Part shown: in pieces, positions 15,774 to 24,304 of the stretch
Layout of the letters: every line of letters begins with the position of its first letter
How positions within the stretch are numbered: the stretch's first letter is position 1
IMG/VR virus record: IMGVR_UViG_3300021197_000485
Coordinates: 1 to 64,000 of that record
Source of the DNA: a virus
DNA: 64,000 nucleotides
Direction: 5' to 3' (one strand)
Notes under the pieces: model-generated
What the model was told of the DNA's origin: nothing
What the model saw: only the letters and a program-made list of their open reading frames with translations
The model's database searches: none
Translations under genes and position numbers: made by a program

Positions 15774-16483
15774 TTGTAATTGCAGGACAAGCCGGAGTGG
15801 GTAAGACAACTCTTGCTCATTATATAGCACAAAATGCTTTTGAAATTGGGCTTGTACCGAAGATACTTTCCTTTGCCGGTCCTCTTAAGGAAGAGGCAGC
15901 AGCCAAAGGATTTGATAAAGAAACGCACCCCCAAGAATACCGAGAGTATTGTCAACGGGAAGGCGTATTAAAGAGAGAAGAGGATCCAGACTATTGGATC
16001 CATAAGTTTGAAGATCAACTTGAAGCTATTTCAATTCAAGAGACTAAAGATCTTAGAGCTGGTAAATCTTATTGGGAACGCTGTGTTATCGTAGATGACT
16101 GCCGTTTTCTTAATGAGTTAAACACCAGTAGGAAATGGAATGCGAGGTTAATCTTTATGTCCTACGGAAACCGACCAATGAATGACCCAGATGGAGAGTG
16201 GCGACAGCACCCCTCCGAAGAACTGGCTAGTCGTGTGGATAATGAGGAAGAAGATTACCGTGATATGTTTAGCCATAGAATTATAAACAACAAGACAGAG
16301 AATGACTTAGAAGACAAGGCTAAATTTATGACTCCTATTTGGTGTGGTGTTCACGTAGAACCCATCGAAGATACTAAACCCTCTTTAAATAAATACATTG
16401 AGGAGTTAATTGATTTACTTATGTTGGAAGATCTAGACGATGAGCCGGAAGAAAACGAAGAGTACGAAGAAGAAGCCGACTAA
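15764..16483 (+). CDS. Deoxynucleoside monophosphate kinase-like P-loop protein (239 aa)
   Basis: ATG 15764 follows GAGAGGTACAAAAACT and overlaps the previous gene by 10 nt. A clear Walker A, GQAGVGKTTLA, lies at the N-terminus; FAGPLKEEAAAKGFD after it and VIVDDCRFLNEL further on match phage dNMP kinases. The C-terminus is a long acidic tail (DLDDEPEENEEYEEEAD). It should phosphorylate dNMPs to feed the ribonucleotide reductase/DNA polymerase pathway. Overlaps the exonuclease gene by 44 nt. Confidence 0.75.
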   Translation: MQLIVIAGQAGVGKTTLAHYIAQNAFEIGLVPKILSFAGPLKEEAAAKGFDKETHPQEYREYCQREGVLKREEDPDYWIHKFEDQLEAISIQETKDLRAGKSYWERCVIVDDCRFLNELNTSRKWNARLIFMSYGNRPMNDPDGEWRQHPSEELASRVDNEEEDYRDMFSHRIINNKTENDLEDKAKFMTPIWCGVHVEPIEDTKPSLNKYIEELIDLLMLEDLDDEPEENEEYEEEAD

Positions 16484-17216
16484 AGCCTACCTTGATGGTG
16501 ACATCTTAATCTATAAGGCAGCTTTTTGGGCGGACTCAGAGAACCCGGATCTAATTCCAGACAAGGTTGAGCGTGATATCAAACGATGGTTGCCTGAGGG
16601 GGTCGATAAGTATATTATCACCCTTTCATGTAGCCGTAAAGAAAACTTTCGTAGAAGCATCTGGCCTAATTATAAATTGTTTCGGGATGATTTATATAGG
16701 CCGGAGTATTTAGATGAGGTACGAGAGCATATCATTGAAACTTATGACTGCCTTGCTTTTGATACTATAGAAGCTGATGATATCATGGGTATCTATGCCT
16801 CCTCAAATCGGGGTATTGCTGTAACGATTGATAAAGATCTAAAGGGGGTACGAGGCTGGCACTTTAATCCAGACAAGGATAAGGAGCCAAGGTATATTTC
16901 TCCTGACGAAGCCGAAAGATTTTTCTGTGAGCAATGGTTAACTGGAGATAGTACTGATGGTATACCGGGACTGTGGAGAATAGGTCCCAAGAAGGCCCAG
17001 AAATTTCTAAAGGAGTGGGAAGAAGAGGGATTAGATTGGCATGAGGAGATCATGAAAATCTATACCGAAGAGAAATATCACCCTAAGGATACGTGTGGAT
17101 TGGATTCTAAAACACTAGCCATAGTAATGGGACAGTGTGTACGGATACTATCTAATGAGAATTTTAATTTAAAAACTAAAAAACTAACGCTTTGGAACCC
17201 TAAAGTTGGGCTATAA
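16440..17216 (+). CDS. 5'-3' exonuclease (T7 gp6 / FEN-like) (258 aa)
   Basis: ATG 16440 lies within the end of the kinase gene. After a Lys-rich start (SRKKTKSTKKKPTK), FEN-family acidic motifs appear: YLDGDILIYKAA, DTIEADDIMG, VTIDKDLKG, then a helix-hairpin-helix DNA-binding element (DSTDGIPGLWRIGPKKAQKFL). The enzyme should remove RNA primers and degrade DNA 5' to 3', as T7 gp6 does in replication, recombination and host DNA breakdown. Confidence 0.9.
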   Translation: MSRKKTKSTKKKPTKAYLDGDILIYKAAFWADSENPDLIPDKVERDIKRWLPEGVDKYIITLSCSRKENFRRSIWPNYKLFRDDLYRPEYLDEVREHIIETYDCLAFDTIEADDIMGIYASSNRGIAVTIDKDLKGVRGWHFNPDKDKEPRYISPDEAERFFCEQWLTGDSTDGIPGLWRIGPKKAQKFLKEWEEEGLDWHEEIMKIYTEEKYHPKDTCGLDSKTLAIVMGQCVRILSNENFNLKTKKLTLWNPKVGL

Positions 17217-17236
17217 AGTATAAAGGAGTAAGGTTA

Positions 17237-19147
17237 ATGGACAACTTTGAGCAGTTCATAGTTAAGAGTAGGTATTGTAAGTGGATTCCTGAGCAAAATA
17301 GGCGGGAAGATTGGTCGGAAACGGTAAGTCGGTTCATGAATTATATGTTAAATCGATTTGAATTGAACCATTCCCAAAAGGACTTAAAGGAAATTTGGAA
17401 TTTAATTGAGAAACGAGAGATATTCCCCTCAATGCGAGCGCTAATGACCGCTGGGTCAGCTGCTGATGTTGATGATGTATGTCTTTATAACTGCTCTTAT
17501 GTTGCTGTTGATGAGATTAGATCCTTTAGCGATATCATGTATATCCTTTGTTGCGGTACAGGTGTAGGCTTTTCTTGTGAAGAAGAAAATACCAGCAAAC
17601 TTCCTGATATCCCAGAGGAAATTGTACGTGATACAGAACAAACTATTGTGGTCCCTGATTCTAGGGTAGGGTGGGCAGAGTCGTTTAAGCAGCTCCTAAC
17701 CCTTCTGTATGAGGGAACACACCCAACGTGGGATACTTCAAACATTAGGCCCGCTGGCACTAGGCTTAAGACCTTTGGTGGGAGGGCCAGTGGGCCGGAA
17801 CCACTCGAGCGTTTGTTTAGATATGTAGTCAATACATTCATGGCAGCTCAAGGTCGTAAGCTTACTTCACTTGAGGTACATGATATTGTCTGCCTTACTG
17901 GAGAGATAGTAATTGCTGGTGCTGTTCGTAGATCTGCCTTGATTTCATTAAGTGATCTTCATGATAGTGACATGGCAACTGCCAAGTCTGGTCCATGGTG
18001 GGAAACCTCAGGCCACCGTAGTCTTGCTAATAACTCAGCGGTCTACGACAAGAAGCCATCTCTTAGTGAGTTCATGAAAGAATGGTCTACTATGTACGAG
18101 TCCCGTAGTGGGGAGCGAGGCATCTGTAATCGTCAATCATTATCATGGCTGGCGGAACGCAGCGGTAGAGAGACTGAAGGAATTAGATTTGGTACTAATC
18201 CTTGCAGTGAGATTATTCTTAGACCCAAACAATTTTGTAATTTAACAGAGGTTGTTGTCCGACCGGATGACACACTTGAAACTCTTTCAGAAAAGGTAAG
18301 GTATGCAACTATTCTTGGAACTATTCAGTCTGGCTGCACTAGATTTTCTTACCTCGACAACGACTGGCTTACGAACTGCGAAGAAGAACGCCTCCTTGGG
18401 GTTTCTTTTACTGGTGTTTTTGATAATAAACTTATGGCCGGACAGAACGGGCTACCCAAACTTCGTCATACTTTAAAGAAGCTAAAGGAAGTTGCTGAGG
18501 AAACTAATCTTACGTGGTCAGATGCTCTTGGTATCCCTGCAAGCAAGGCTATTACTTGCTGCAAGCCAAGTGGAACAACCTCTTGTGTAGCAGGAACTTC
18601 TTCTGGTATGCATCCTAGATATAGTGAGTACTATATTCGCAGGGTTCGTGTAGACACAAAGGATCCTATCTGTCAATTTATGATTGATCATGATATACCC
18701 CATGAGATTTGTTCGGCTAGACCAGATGCCACCATGGTGTTTAGTTTCCCTATGAAATCTCCTGAGGGTTCTATTACCCAAAAGAATTTAGATCCAATAG
18801 AACATCTAGAACTTTGGTTAGAGTATCAAAAGACTTGGTGTGATCACAAGCCGTCTATTACTGTATCGTACTCTGACGAAAACTTCCTTAAGGTTGGTCA
18901 ATGGGTGTGGGAAAATTGGGATTACGTAAGCGGGATTTCATTTCTCCCTTACAGTGATCATGTATATGAGCAGGCTCCCTTTGAGCCTGTTGGTCCTAGA
19001 GATTATAATTTATTAAAGATTGCTATGCCTGACAAGATCGACTGGTCTAAGCTATCTTCTTATGAAACCGAGGACACAACAACACAGACACAGACTTTAG
19101 CATGTACCGGGGGCTCATGTGAAGTCGTAGATTTAGTGGAGCCTTGA
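17237..19147 (+). CDS. nrdJ: Adenosylcobalamin-dependent (class II) ribonucleotide reductase (636 aa)
   Basis: ATG 17237 follows AAGGAGTAAGGTTA. It matches the monomeric class II enzyme: redox C86 (YNCSYVA), catalytic N321-P-C323-x-E325, redox C334 eleven residues after C323 (same spacing as C408/C419 in the Lactobacillus enzyme), PSGTTSCVAGTSSGMHPR, and a C-terminal CTGGSC relay (C-x4-C). Shorter than the usual 700-plus. It makes dNTPs or dNDPs from ribonucleotides without oxygen, but needs vitamin B12 from the host. Confidence 0.93.
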   Translation: MDNFEQFIVKSRYCKWIPEQNRREDWSETVSRFMNYMLNRFELNHSQKDLKEIWNLIEKREIFPSMRALMTAGSAADVDDVCLYNCSYVAVDEIRSFSDIMYILCCGTGVGFSCEEENTSKLPDIPEEIVRDTEQTIVVPDSRVGWAESFKQLLTLLYEGTHPTWDTSNIRPAGTRLKTFGGRASGPEPLERLFRYVVNTFMAAQGRKLTSLEVHDIVCLTGEIVIAGAVRRSALISLSDLHDSDMATAKSGPWWETSGHRSLANNSAVYDKKPSLSEFMKEWSTMYESRSGERGICNRQSLSWLAERSGRETEGIRFGTNPCSEIILRPKQFCNLTEVVVRPDDTLETLSEKVRYATILGTIQSGCTRFSYLDNDWLTNCEEERLLGVSFTGVFDNKLMAGQNGLPKLRHTLKKLKEVAEETNLTWSDALGIPASKAITCCKPSGTTSCVAGTSSGMHPRYSEYYIRRVRVDTKDPICQFMIDHDIPHEICSARPDATMVFSFPMKSPEGSITQKNLDPIEHLELWLEYQKTWCDHKPSITVSYSDENFLKVGQWVWENWDYVSGISFLPYSDHVYEQAPFEPVGPRDYNLLKIAMPDKIDWSKLSSYETEDTTTQTQTLACTGGSCEVVDLVEP

Positions 19148-19381
19148 ATGTCTTTACACAATACAGATACAATTTATAGAAAACTTAGAATGAATGCTAG
19201 TGTTCTTCCTCCTGAGATCCTTCTTTTAATTAGGAATTTAGATGAACGACTTACTACAATGGAGAAGATGTTAAATGAAGAAGAAACTAGAACAGAGGAA
19301 CTTAGCCCCAATCGACGAAAATCTGATAAGTTATCTGAGGGAGAAGTATCCCCCTCTAATTTACAAACTGGATCAGACTAA
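19148..19381 (+). CDS. Small protein after RNR (77 aa)
   Basis: ATG 19148 follows the RNR stop directly, so it is probably translated by re-initiation. A helical N-terminal half with PPEILLLIRNLDERLTTMEKML is followed by a polar tail. Function unknown. It shares 107 nt with the next gene in another frame. Confidence 0.45.
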   Translation: MSLHNTDTIYRKLRMNASVLPPEILLLIRNLDERLTTMEKMLNEEETRTEELSPNRRKSDKLSEGEVSPSNLQTGSD

Positions 19382-19475
19382 TTTAGAATACATAAATGAA
19401 TCAATCTTTCGTGCGGGACAAATAGATGTTATTGAAAAGATTGAAGCTATATTTAAAAACCAACGAAAGGGTTAA
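19275..19475 (+). CDS. Small protein in overlapping frame (66 aa)
   Basis: ATG 19275 follows ATGGAGAAGATGTTAA, a fair ribosome site. The product begins MKKKLEQRNLAPIDENLISYL and continues in a helical charged sequence to KIEAIFKNQRKG. The large overlap with 19148-19381 means both may be expressed or one may be spurious. This one continues up to the next gene. Confidence 0.5.
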   Translation: MKKKLEQRNLAPIDENLISYLREKYPPLIYKLDQTNLEYINESIFRAGQIDVIEKIEAIFKNQRKG

Positions 19476-19478
19476 CAT

Positions 19479-19952
19479 ATGGGATGGGTTAGTGATTTAT
19501 TCGGCGGCGGAGCTAAGGATGCGGGTAGGAAGAGAATGAAGAAACAGAAATCCTACTATGAAAATGCATTGTCTCAACAGGGTAACTATTACACGAATTT
19601 ATTAAATAGAATGCAATCTAACATGCAATCGCTACAGTCTAGTGCTAATCTTCAAGCAGAAAGTATGCAGGCAGAAGCTAACAAAGCTCTTGCAGAACAA
19701 CGTAAAGCATACCAAAGACAGGCCAGAGCAGTTGCTAAGCAAAGAAAGACAGCTGCTTTTGCTTTGGAAAACAGACAGACCAAAAAGGTAATGCAAGCTA
19801 AGTCTAAAATGGTTAGAGATTCTGTTTTAAATACCGGTGAGACTATTAGTGGTGGTCGAGGCAGTGTTATGGGAAGAGCTTATAAGCCTAAGAGAAGATT
19901 AGCTTCCAAGGGTAACAAGAGATCTGGCCGTGGGGGCTCAAGGCCCGCTTAA
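19479..19952 (+). CDS. Ala/Gln/Lys-rich probable virion protein (157 aa)
   Basis: Starts at ATG 19479. An N-terminal MGWVSDLFGGGAKDAG is followed by a long coiled-coil region (about residues 20-105, rich in Gln, Ala, Lys) and a basic Gly/Arg tail (GRGGSRPA). As the first gene before the portal it is probably a structural or assembly factor. Proteins starting GWxSDLFGGG are common among phage minor virion proteins. Exact role unknown. Confidence 0.6.
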   Translation: MGWVSDLFGGGAKDAGRKRMKKQKSYYENALSQQGNYYTNLLNRMQSNMQSLQSSANLQAESMQAEANKALAEQRKAYQRQARAVAKQRKTAAFALENRQTKKVMQAKSKMVRDSVLNTGETISGGRGSVMGRAYKPKRRLASKGNKRSGRGGSRPA

Positions 19953-19971
19953 TTAAGGAAGGAAATATATT

Positions 19972-20361
19972 ATGGTATTTGGAAGCGGTGGCGGTGGATT
20001 TGACATGCCTGATCAACCCGCATATGAGCCAATGACTTTTGAACAGCATTCATTGTTGTTAGATAAAGAGGCTGAGATTGCAAATCTTCGGGATGAGCAG
20101 CAAAGAAATTTTATACTTGAACAAGAAGAAATGCGTTTACAACAAGAAGAAGCAGATCGATTACGAATCCAACAAGAGCAGACTGCAAATGAAATGGAAC
20201 TAAGGCAGCAAGAACAAGAAGCAGCCGGAGCATCCTTGGATACAGGTGTCGATATTATTGAAGCTGATGTTGATGATGTGGTTGCAAACATGTATGGCGC
20301 ATTACTTGGAGGTGTTGAAGCTGGCGGTGAGGCTGCCGGTGGTGAACCCGTCCCTGAATAA
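19972..20361 (+). CDS. Coiled-coil protein before portal (129 aa)
   Basis: ATG 19972 follows AAGGAAGGAAATATATT. After VFGSGGGGFDMPDQPAYEP comes a Glu/Gln-rich coiled coil (about residues 25-85), then a Gly/Ala/Glu-rich acidic tail ending PVPE. It may assist portal or head assembly; inferred from position only. Confidence 0.6.
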   Translation: MVFGSGGGGFDMPDQPAYEPMTFEQHSLLLDKEAEIANLRDEQQRNFILEQEEMRLQQEEADRLRIQQEQTANEMELRQQEQEAAGASLDTGVDIIEADVDDVVANMYGALLGGVEAGGEAAGGEPVPE

Positions 20362-20372
20362 GGAATAACTAA

Positions 20373-21965
20373 ATGGATAACATTGCTCAAAGATACAATA
20401 TCCTAGACTCTCTACGTGAAAACAAGTTAGAGAGAGCAAGATATTGCGCGTCTTTAACAGTACCCTCTCTTCTTCCTCCAAGTAATTGGAATGAACAGAG
20501 TCAACTTCCTCAGCCCTATAGTTCAGTCCCAGCTCGGGGCGTAACCGCTATGGCTAGTAGAATGTTATCCGCTCTCCTTCCTTTAAACGACATGCCTTTC
20601 TTTAAGTTTGACCTGTCTTCTGGAGTGAATCCCGAAACAGAAATCGTACAATACCTAGAGAACCTAAGCTTTCAGGTCTACAATAAACTATCTAGTGGTA
20701 ACATTAGAGAATCTATTTATCAAGCTCTCCAACATTTGATTGTTGTTGGAGATGTTATGTTAATTATGGGTGACGATATGAGCTTCCGGCTTATTAGATT
20801 AGATCGTTTTGTTTGTAGGCGAGATGTGTACGGTGATCTTGAGGAAGTTATTTATATTGAGTATGAAACAGATCCTGCCGTGATTGAAAGCAACGAGCTA
20901 TTAAATACCCTTGGTATTGGTGAGCACGATAAGCATGGCTATAAGTCAATCTATACGTGTGCTTATAAGGATAAGGGTATTTGGAAAGTTAAGAAAGAAG
21001 ATCAGGACGGTAATGTTATTGAGACAGGTGAGTACATAGTACCTCCCTTTGTTGTCTTGCGATGGTCTGGTATCCCCGGTGAAAACTATGGTAGATCCCA
21101 TTGTGAAGATGTCATTGGTGATATTAAAACTCTTGAAGGGTTTACTGAGGGATTAATCCATGGCATTACAGCTTCGTCTATCTTTTGGATTGGAGTCGAC
21201 CCGACTGGTATGGCAGAGATTGATGACATTGCTAAGTCACCTACTGGAAACTTTGTCTCCGCTAGACCAAATGAAATCCATACTGTCTCCCCTTCCACAA
21301 CAATGAACCCACAAATTTCTTCGGTTCAAGCAGGGGTTGAGATACTTCGGAATGAAATAGGTAAAGCTTTCCTTTTAGATTCAGCAAGTATGCCTCAGGG
21401 TGAGCGGGTAACCGCTACTGCTGTACGTATGATTGGACAAGAGCTTGAGAATGTTTTAGGCGGAGCTTTCTCTGCAATTGCTAGAGATTTAATGAAGCCC
21501 GTAGTATCTAGAACTGTCTTTATTATGACAACTAATGGAGATGTTGATGAACGAATTCGTGATTTGTTTATGACTGAAGAAGGATTACTTAGTGTAGAAA
21601 TTGTAACGGGTCTTCAGGCACTGAGCCGTGACAGTGATCTTCAGAAGTTAATGCAGATGGGTGAGATGGTAAGAAACTTACCTGAGAGTGCTATCGCATC
21701 CTTTAGGTGGGATCAGTATGGCAAGGCGTTAATAACATCACTTGGATTTAACTCAGAGAATTGGATTAAATCTGAAGAGGATGTTAAGAGAGAAGAACAG
21801 GAACGAGCCGCACAGATGGCTCAGTTACAAGGCCAGCAACAGCAACAGATGATGGGACAGCAGGCAGCCGCACAGGTTGCACAACAGGCTGCTATGCAAG
21901 ACTTAGAACAAACTGGTGGACAAGGAATCCAGCAGGTAATGCAGCAAATGGGGGTTAACCAATGA
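20373..21965 (+). CDS. Head-tail connector (portal), T7 gp8-like (530 aa)
   Basis: ATG 20373 follows AAGGAATAACTAA. The opening QRYNILDSLRENKLERARYCASLTVP and the following PYSSVPARGVTAMASRMLSALLP are hallmark portal features of T7-type phages; the length is close to T7 gp8 (536 aa). The C-terminus is a Gln-rich stretch (GQQQQQMMGQQAAAQ). Twelve copies would form the ring through which DNA is packed and ejected. Its stop overlaps the next start by 4 nt. Confidence 0.93.
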   Translation: MDNIAQRYNILDSLRENKLERARYCASLTVPSLLPPSNWNEQSQLPQPYSSVPARGVTAMASRMLSALLPLNDMPFFKFDLSSGVNPETEIVQYLENLSFQVYNKLSSGNIRESIYQALQHLIVVGDVMLIMGDDMSFRLIRLDRFVCRRDVYGDLEEVIYIEYETDPAVIESNELLNTLGIGEHDKHGYKSIYTCAYKDKGIWKVKKEDQDGNVIETGEYIVPPFVVLRWSGIPGENYGRSHCEDVIGDIKTLEGFTEGLIHGITASSIFWIGVDPTGMAEIDDIAKSPTGNFVSARPNEIHTVSPSTTMNPQISSVQAGVEILRNEIGKAFLLDSASMPQGERVTATAVRMIGQELENVLGGAFSAIARDLMKPVVSRTVFIMTTNGDVDERIRDLFMTEEGLLSVEIVTGLQALSRDSDLQKLMQMGEMVRNLPESAIASFRWDQYGKALITSLGFNSENWIKSEEDVKREEQERAAQMAQLQGQQQQQMMGQQAAAQVAQQAAMQDLEQTGGQGIQQVMQQMGVNQ

Positions 21966-22375
21966 GTGCTGAACAACAACCAAATGCTTTTGTTAAAAGA
22001 TCACAAGGTGCAGTGGCAGCAGTAGCTTCCTCAAATGCTTCGTTGTCTTTAACAAGCGCTACAAATAGTTTACGCAGTGCTACTATTACAGATAATATTA
22101 ATGGAAAGAAATTACATGTTTGTATTGATGTTGTGACTGCGTTCAGCACAGCAGCTGATACCCCAGTTTATTTAGAAGGATCTATTGATGGCTCAAGTTG
22201 GGCTGTCGTAGGAACTCTTTCAACAGACTTTGTACCTTCAACTGTTGGACCTAGATTTTTTACAATTGATCTTACTGACGTTAGCTCAGTACCATACTTT
22301 GTAATTCACTTCAATTCAAGTGGAAAGGGAATTGGTACTTCAGGTTCGTGTACATTCCATCACTACTTCACTTAA
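21962..22375 (+). CDS. Beta-rich capsid or decoration-type protein, copy 1 (137 aa)
   Basis: Starts in an ATGA overlap with the portal. Ser/Thr/Ala-rich and predicted all-beta. It is paralogous to the next gene: LEGSIDGSSWAVVGTL matches LEGSFDGTNFGALVTL, and VPYFVIHFNSSGKGIGTSGS matches IPYFRIHFNASGLNLGTGS. Between portal and scaffold genes, such small beta proteins are usually head decoration or fibre components; the role here is inferred. Confidence 0.65.
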   Translation: MSAEQQPNAFVKRSQGAVAAVASSNASLSLTSATNSLRSATITDNINGKKLHVCIDVVTAFSTAADTPVYLEGSIDGSSWAVVGTLSTDFVPSTVGPRFFTIDLTDVSSVPYFVIHFNSSGKGIGTSGSCTFHHYFT

Positions 22376-22390
22376 CTAAGGAGGCATTAA

Positions 22391-22813
22391 ATGGCCGTTA
22401 TTCAAATTTCAGATACTGCTTGGACTAGTAGTACTGTCAATAGTCAAACAATATATACATCGGCCACGTCTCAGGCTGCATCAGCTGTAGGTGCATCGAA
22501 TAGCTTAGTGTCTGGAAACATTACAAGCAATCTGGCAGGTAAGAAGATTCTTATTTCGCATACTATTGCTACCGGATACGCTGATGTAGTAGCAACTTTA
22601 GTTCTTGAAGGTTCTTTTGATGGAACTAATTTCGGAGCTCTTGTTACTTTAGATGCAGATACTCAACCCAACAACGCAGCTACTGAAACTTATGTAGCTG
22701 ACCTGACAAACTATACTTCGATTCCTTACTTTAGGATTCATTTTAATGCTAGCGGTCTAAACTTAGGCACGGGTAGCGCAACTTCTGTTTTTAAATATGC
22801 TTTCACTGCTTAA
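22391..22813 (+). CDS. Beta-rich capsid or decoration-type protein, copy 2 (140 aa)
   Basis: ATG 22391 follows AAGGAGGCATTAA, one of the strongest ribosome sites in the window, suggesting abundant expression. Paralog of the gene at 21962 with the same block order (LEGSFDG, then TSIPYFRIHFNASG). Predicted beta-sandwich. Probably a virion surface protein. Confidence 0.65.
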   Translation: MAVIQISDTAWTSSTVNSQTIYTSATSQAASAVGASNSLVSGNITSNLAGKKILISHTIATGYADVVATLVLEGSFDGTNFGALVTLDADTQPNNAATETYVADLTNYTSIPYFRIHFNASGLNLGTGSATSVFKYAFTA

Positions 22814-22824
22814 GGGGGTGATCT

Positions 22825-23088
22825 TTGTACGATAAATATATTAAGGCTGCGGCTGTTACTCCGCATGATTCCAACACTATCTCTGGATTTACTGGGAGTG
22901 GGTGGGATGCTATGTACGTAGGAGTAAGTGGCAATGTTACTATGCAACTTGAAGGTGACAGTGCTGCCGTTTTGTTTAAGAATATGGTTCAAGGAACTGT
23001 GTACCCTATTGCTCCTCAAATAGTTAAGGCAACTGGGACCGCAGCAACTGATATTGTAGTTCTTGAATCGGGTGGGACTTATTCGTAA
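22825..23088 (+). CDS. Small beta virion protein (87 aa)
   Basis: TTG 22825 is the likely start (AAGGGGGTGATC upstream); no ATG fits. Sequence pattern: DKYIKAAAVTPHDSN..., DAMYVGVSGNVTMQLEGD, VYPIAPQIVKATGTAATDIVVLE. This resembles a small beta-barrel family common next to phage head genes. Its last base is shared with the next gene, which carries the same fold split by a large insert. Confidence 0.65.
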   Translation: MYDKYIKAAAVTPHDSNTISGFTGSGWDAMYVGVSGNVTMQLEGDSAAVLFKNMVQGTVYPIAPQIVKATGTAATDIVVLESGGTYS

Positions 23089-24047
23089 TGCCTAGTAAAT
23101 ACACCAAAGCAGTTGCTGTTACGCCTAGTGATGGTTCTGATTTAACTACCCCAGCTGACGCTATTTTTGTAGGTGATGGATGTTATACAGATAGTACTAC
23201 CTCCCTCCACACCTCTCTTACAACCGATGCAGGTGAACCAGAGGGTTGGTGGAGAGCTGATAACGTTTCATCTGGGTTTATGGTTGGTCAAGGAAGTAAA
23301 AACACACGAGCAACTAGAGCTTCTCAAGGTGGTGTTTCTGGACCGGGAGTAGATGCTACCGGTATTAATGGAAAACCTATGATGACTTTTTCAACTAACA
23401 AGTATTTATCCATAGCAGACTCAGCTGAGTTTCGATTAAGCGATGATGATTTTAGTTTAGTTATTGTATTTAAATTGGATGCAGTAAATACTGAACAATT
23501 TATTTGGTGTAAGGATAACTTAAACAGTGACTGGGGTTTATATGTTAATTCAAGTGGTATCTTAAACTTTAAAACCTCTGACTCCCCTGATTTAGTTACG
23601 GATAGTGCTATCTCTGCGGATACTTGGTATATCTGTGAGATAACTAAGGATGGTGATGATGGTTTTATGTATCTTAATGGCGTCTTAACAGATACCGCAA
23701 CCAATGGGTTTGATACATTTGATGCAGACTTAACAGATGTTATGTATGTTGGGTGTAGGCAAGGTTCTTCGTCATTAAGTAGGTTTGTTGCTGGAGATAT
23801 ACCTGAGTTTATGATGTGGACCGGAGGTAGTAAGCTATCTTCTGGTGATAGAACTAGGCTTATGGGTTATCTAAATGACAGATACTTTAACACAACCCGA
23901 TTTGTAGATGTATCTACTATTGCTTCAGGTAATACAAGTAATGTCGATACTGATCGTTTGGAGAGGGGTGTAGTTCATCCCTTAAAAGTTTCACGGATAC
24001 GTAGTACCGGTACAAATGGCTCAAGTATAGTAGCTTTATACGAGTAG
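23088..24047 (+). CDS. Virion protein with a LamG/lectin-like domain inserted (319 aa)
   Basis: ATG 23088 overlaps the previous stop by one base. Residues 1-30 (SKYTKAVAVTPSDGSDL...ADAIFVG) and residues about 271-319 (GVVHPLKVSRIRSTGTNGSSIVALYE) match the two halves of the neighbouring 87-aa protein. Between them lies a concanavalin/LamG-like region (WWRADNVSSG, FSLVIVFKLD, WGLYVNSSGILNF, TWYICEITKDGDDGFMYLNG, then GDIPEFMMW). It is probably a surface-exposed sugar- or ligand-binding spike on the head. Confidence 0.7.
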   Translation: MPSKYTKAVAVTPSDGSDLTTPADAIFVGDGCYTDSTTSLHTSLTTDAGEPEGWWRADNVSSGFMVGQGSKNTRATRASQGGVSGPGVDATGINGKPMMTFSTNKYLSIADSAEFRLSDDDFSLVIVFKLDAVNTEQFIWCKDNLNSDWGLYVNSSGILNFKTSDSPDLVTDSAISADTWYICEITKDGDDGFMYLNGVLTDTATNGFDTFDADLTDVMYVGCRQGSSSLSRFVAGDIPEFMMWTGGSKLSSGDRTRLMGYLNDRYFNTTRFVDVSTIASGNTSNVDTDRLERGVVHPLKVSRIRSTGTNGSSIVALYE

Positions 24048-24057
24048 GAGTATTGAT

Positions 24058-24264
24058 ATGGATGTTAATGGGTGGGACCAGTATAAGAAATTAGTTATAC
24101 ATGAGTTAGAACGTAATAATAATAGACTTGAAAAACTTGATCAAAGGTTAGCCAGTATTGAACACCGGTTAGCTGTACTACATACGAAGATGTATGTGGC
24201 TGCCTTTGCGGCAAGTTTAATTCTAACTGCGGGGGTAAACTTTATCTTCGCGGCACTTAAGTAA
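24058..24264 (+). CDS. Coiled-coil plus single membrane span protein (68 aa)
   Basis: ATG 24058 follows GTAGGAGTATTGAT. Residues about 10-45 form an amphipathic coiled coil (NNNRLEKLDQRLASIEHRLAVLHTK) and residues about 45-66 a membrane span ending in a lysine (AAFAASLILTAGVNFIFAALK). This layout recalls small phage holin-like or hemolysin-XhlA-like proteins. Holin function is possible, not shown. Confidence 0.6.
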   Translation: MDVNGWDQYKKLVIHELERNNNRLEKLDQRLASIEHRLAVLHTKMYVAAFAASLILTAGVNFIFAALK

Positions 24265-24294
24265 TCAGACTCTCGACGGGGGAATAATCTGATA
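24263..24294 (+). other. Short inverted repeat before scaffold gene
   Basis: ATCAGA and TCTGAT flank about 20 nt in the gap before the scaffold gene, just upstream of its ribosome site (ATAGGAGATTTTA). It might form a weak leader hairpin. Confidence 0.25.
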
Positions 24295-24304
24295 GGAGAT
24301 TTTA

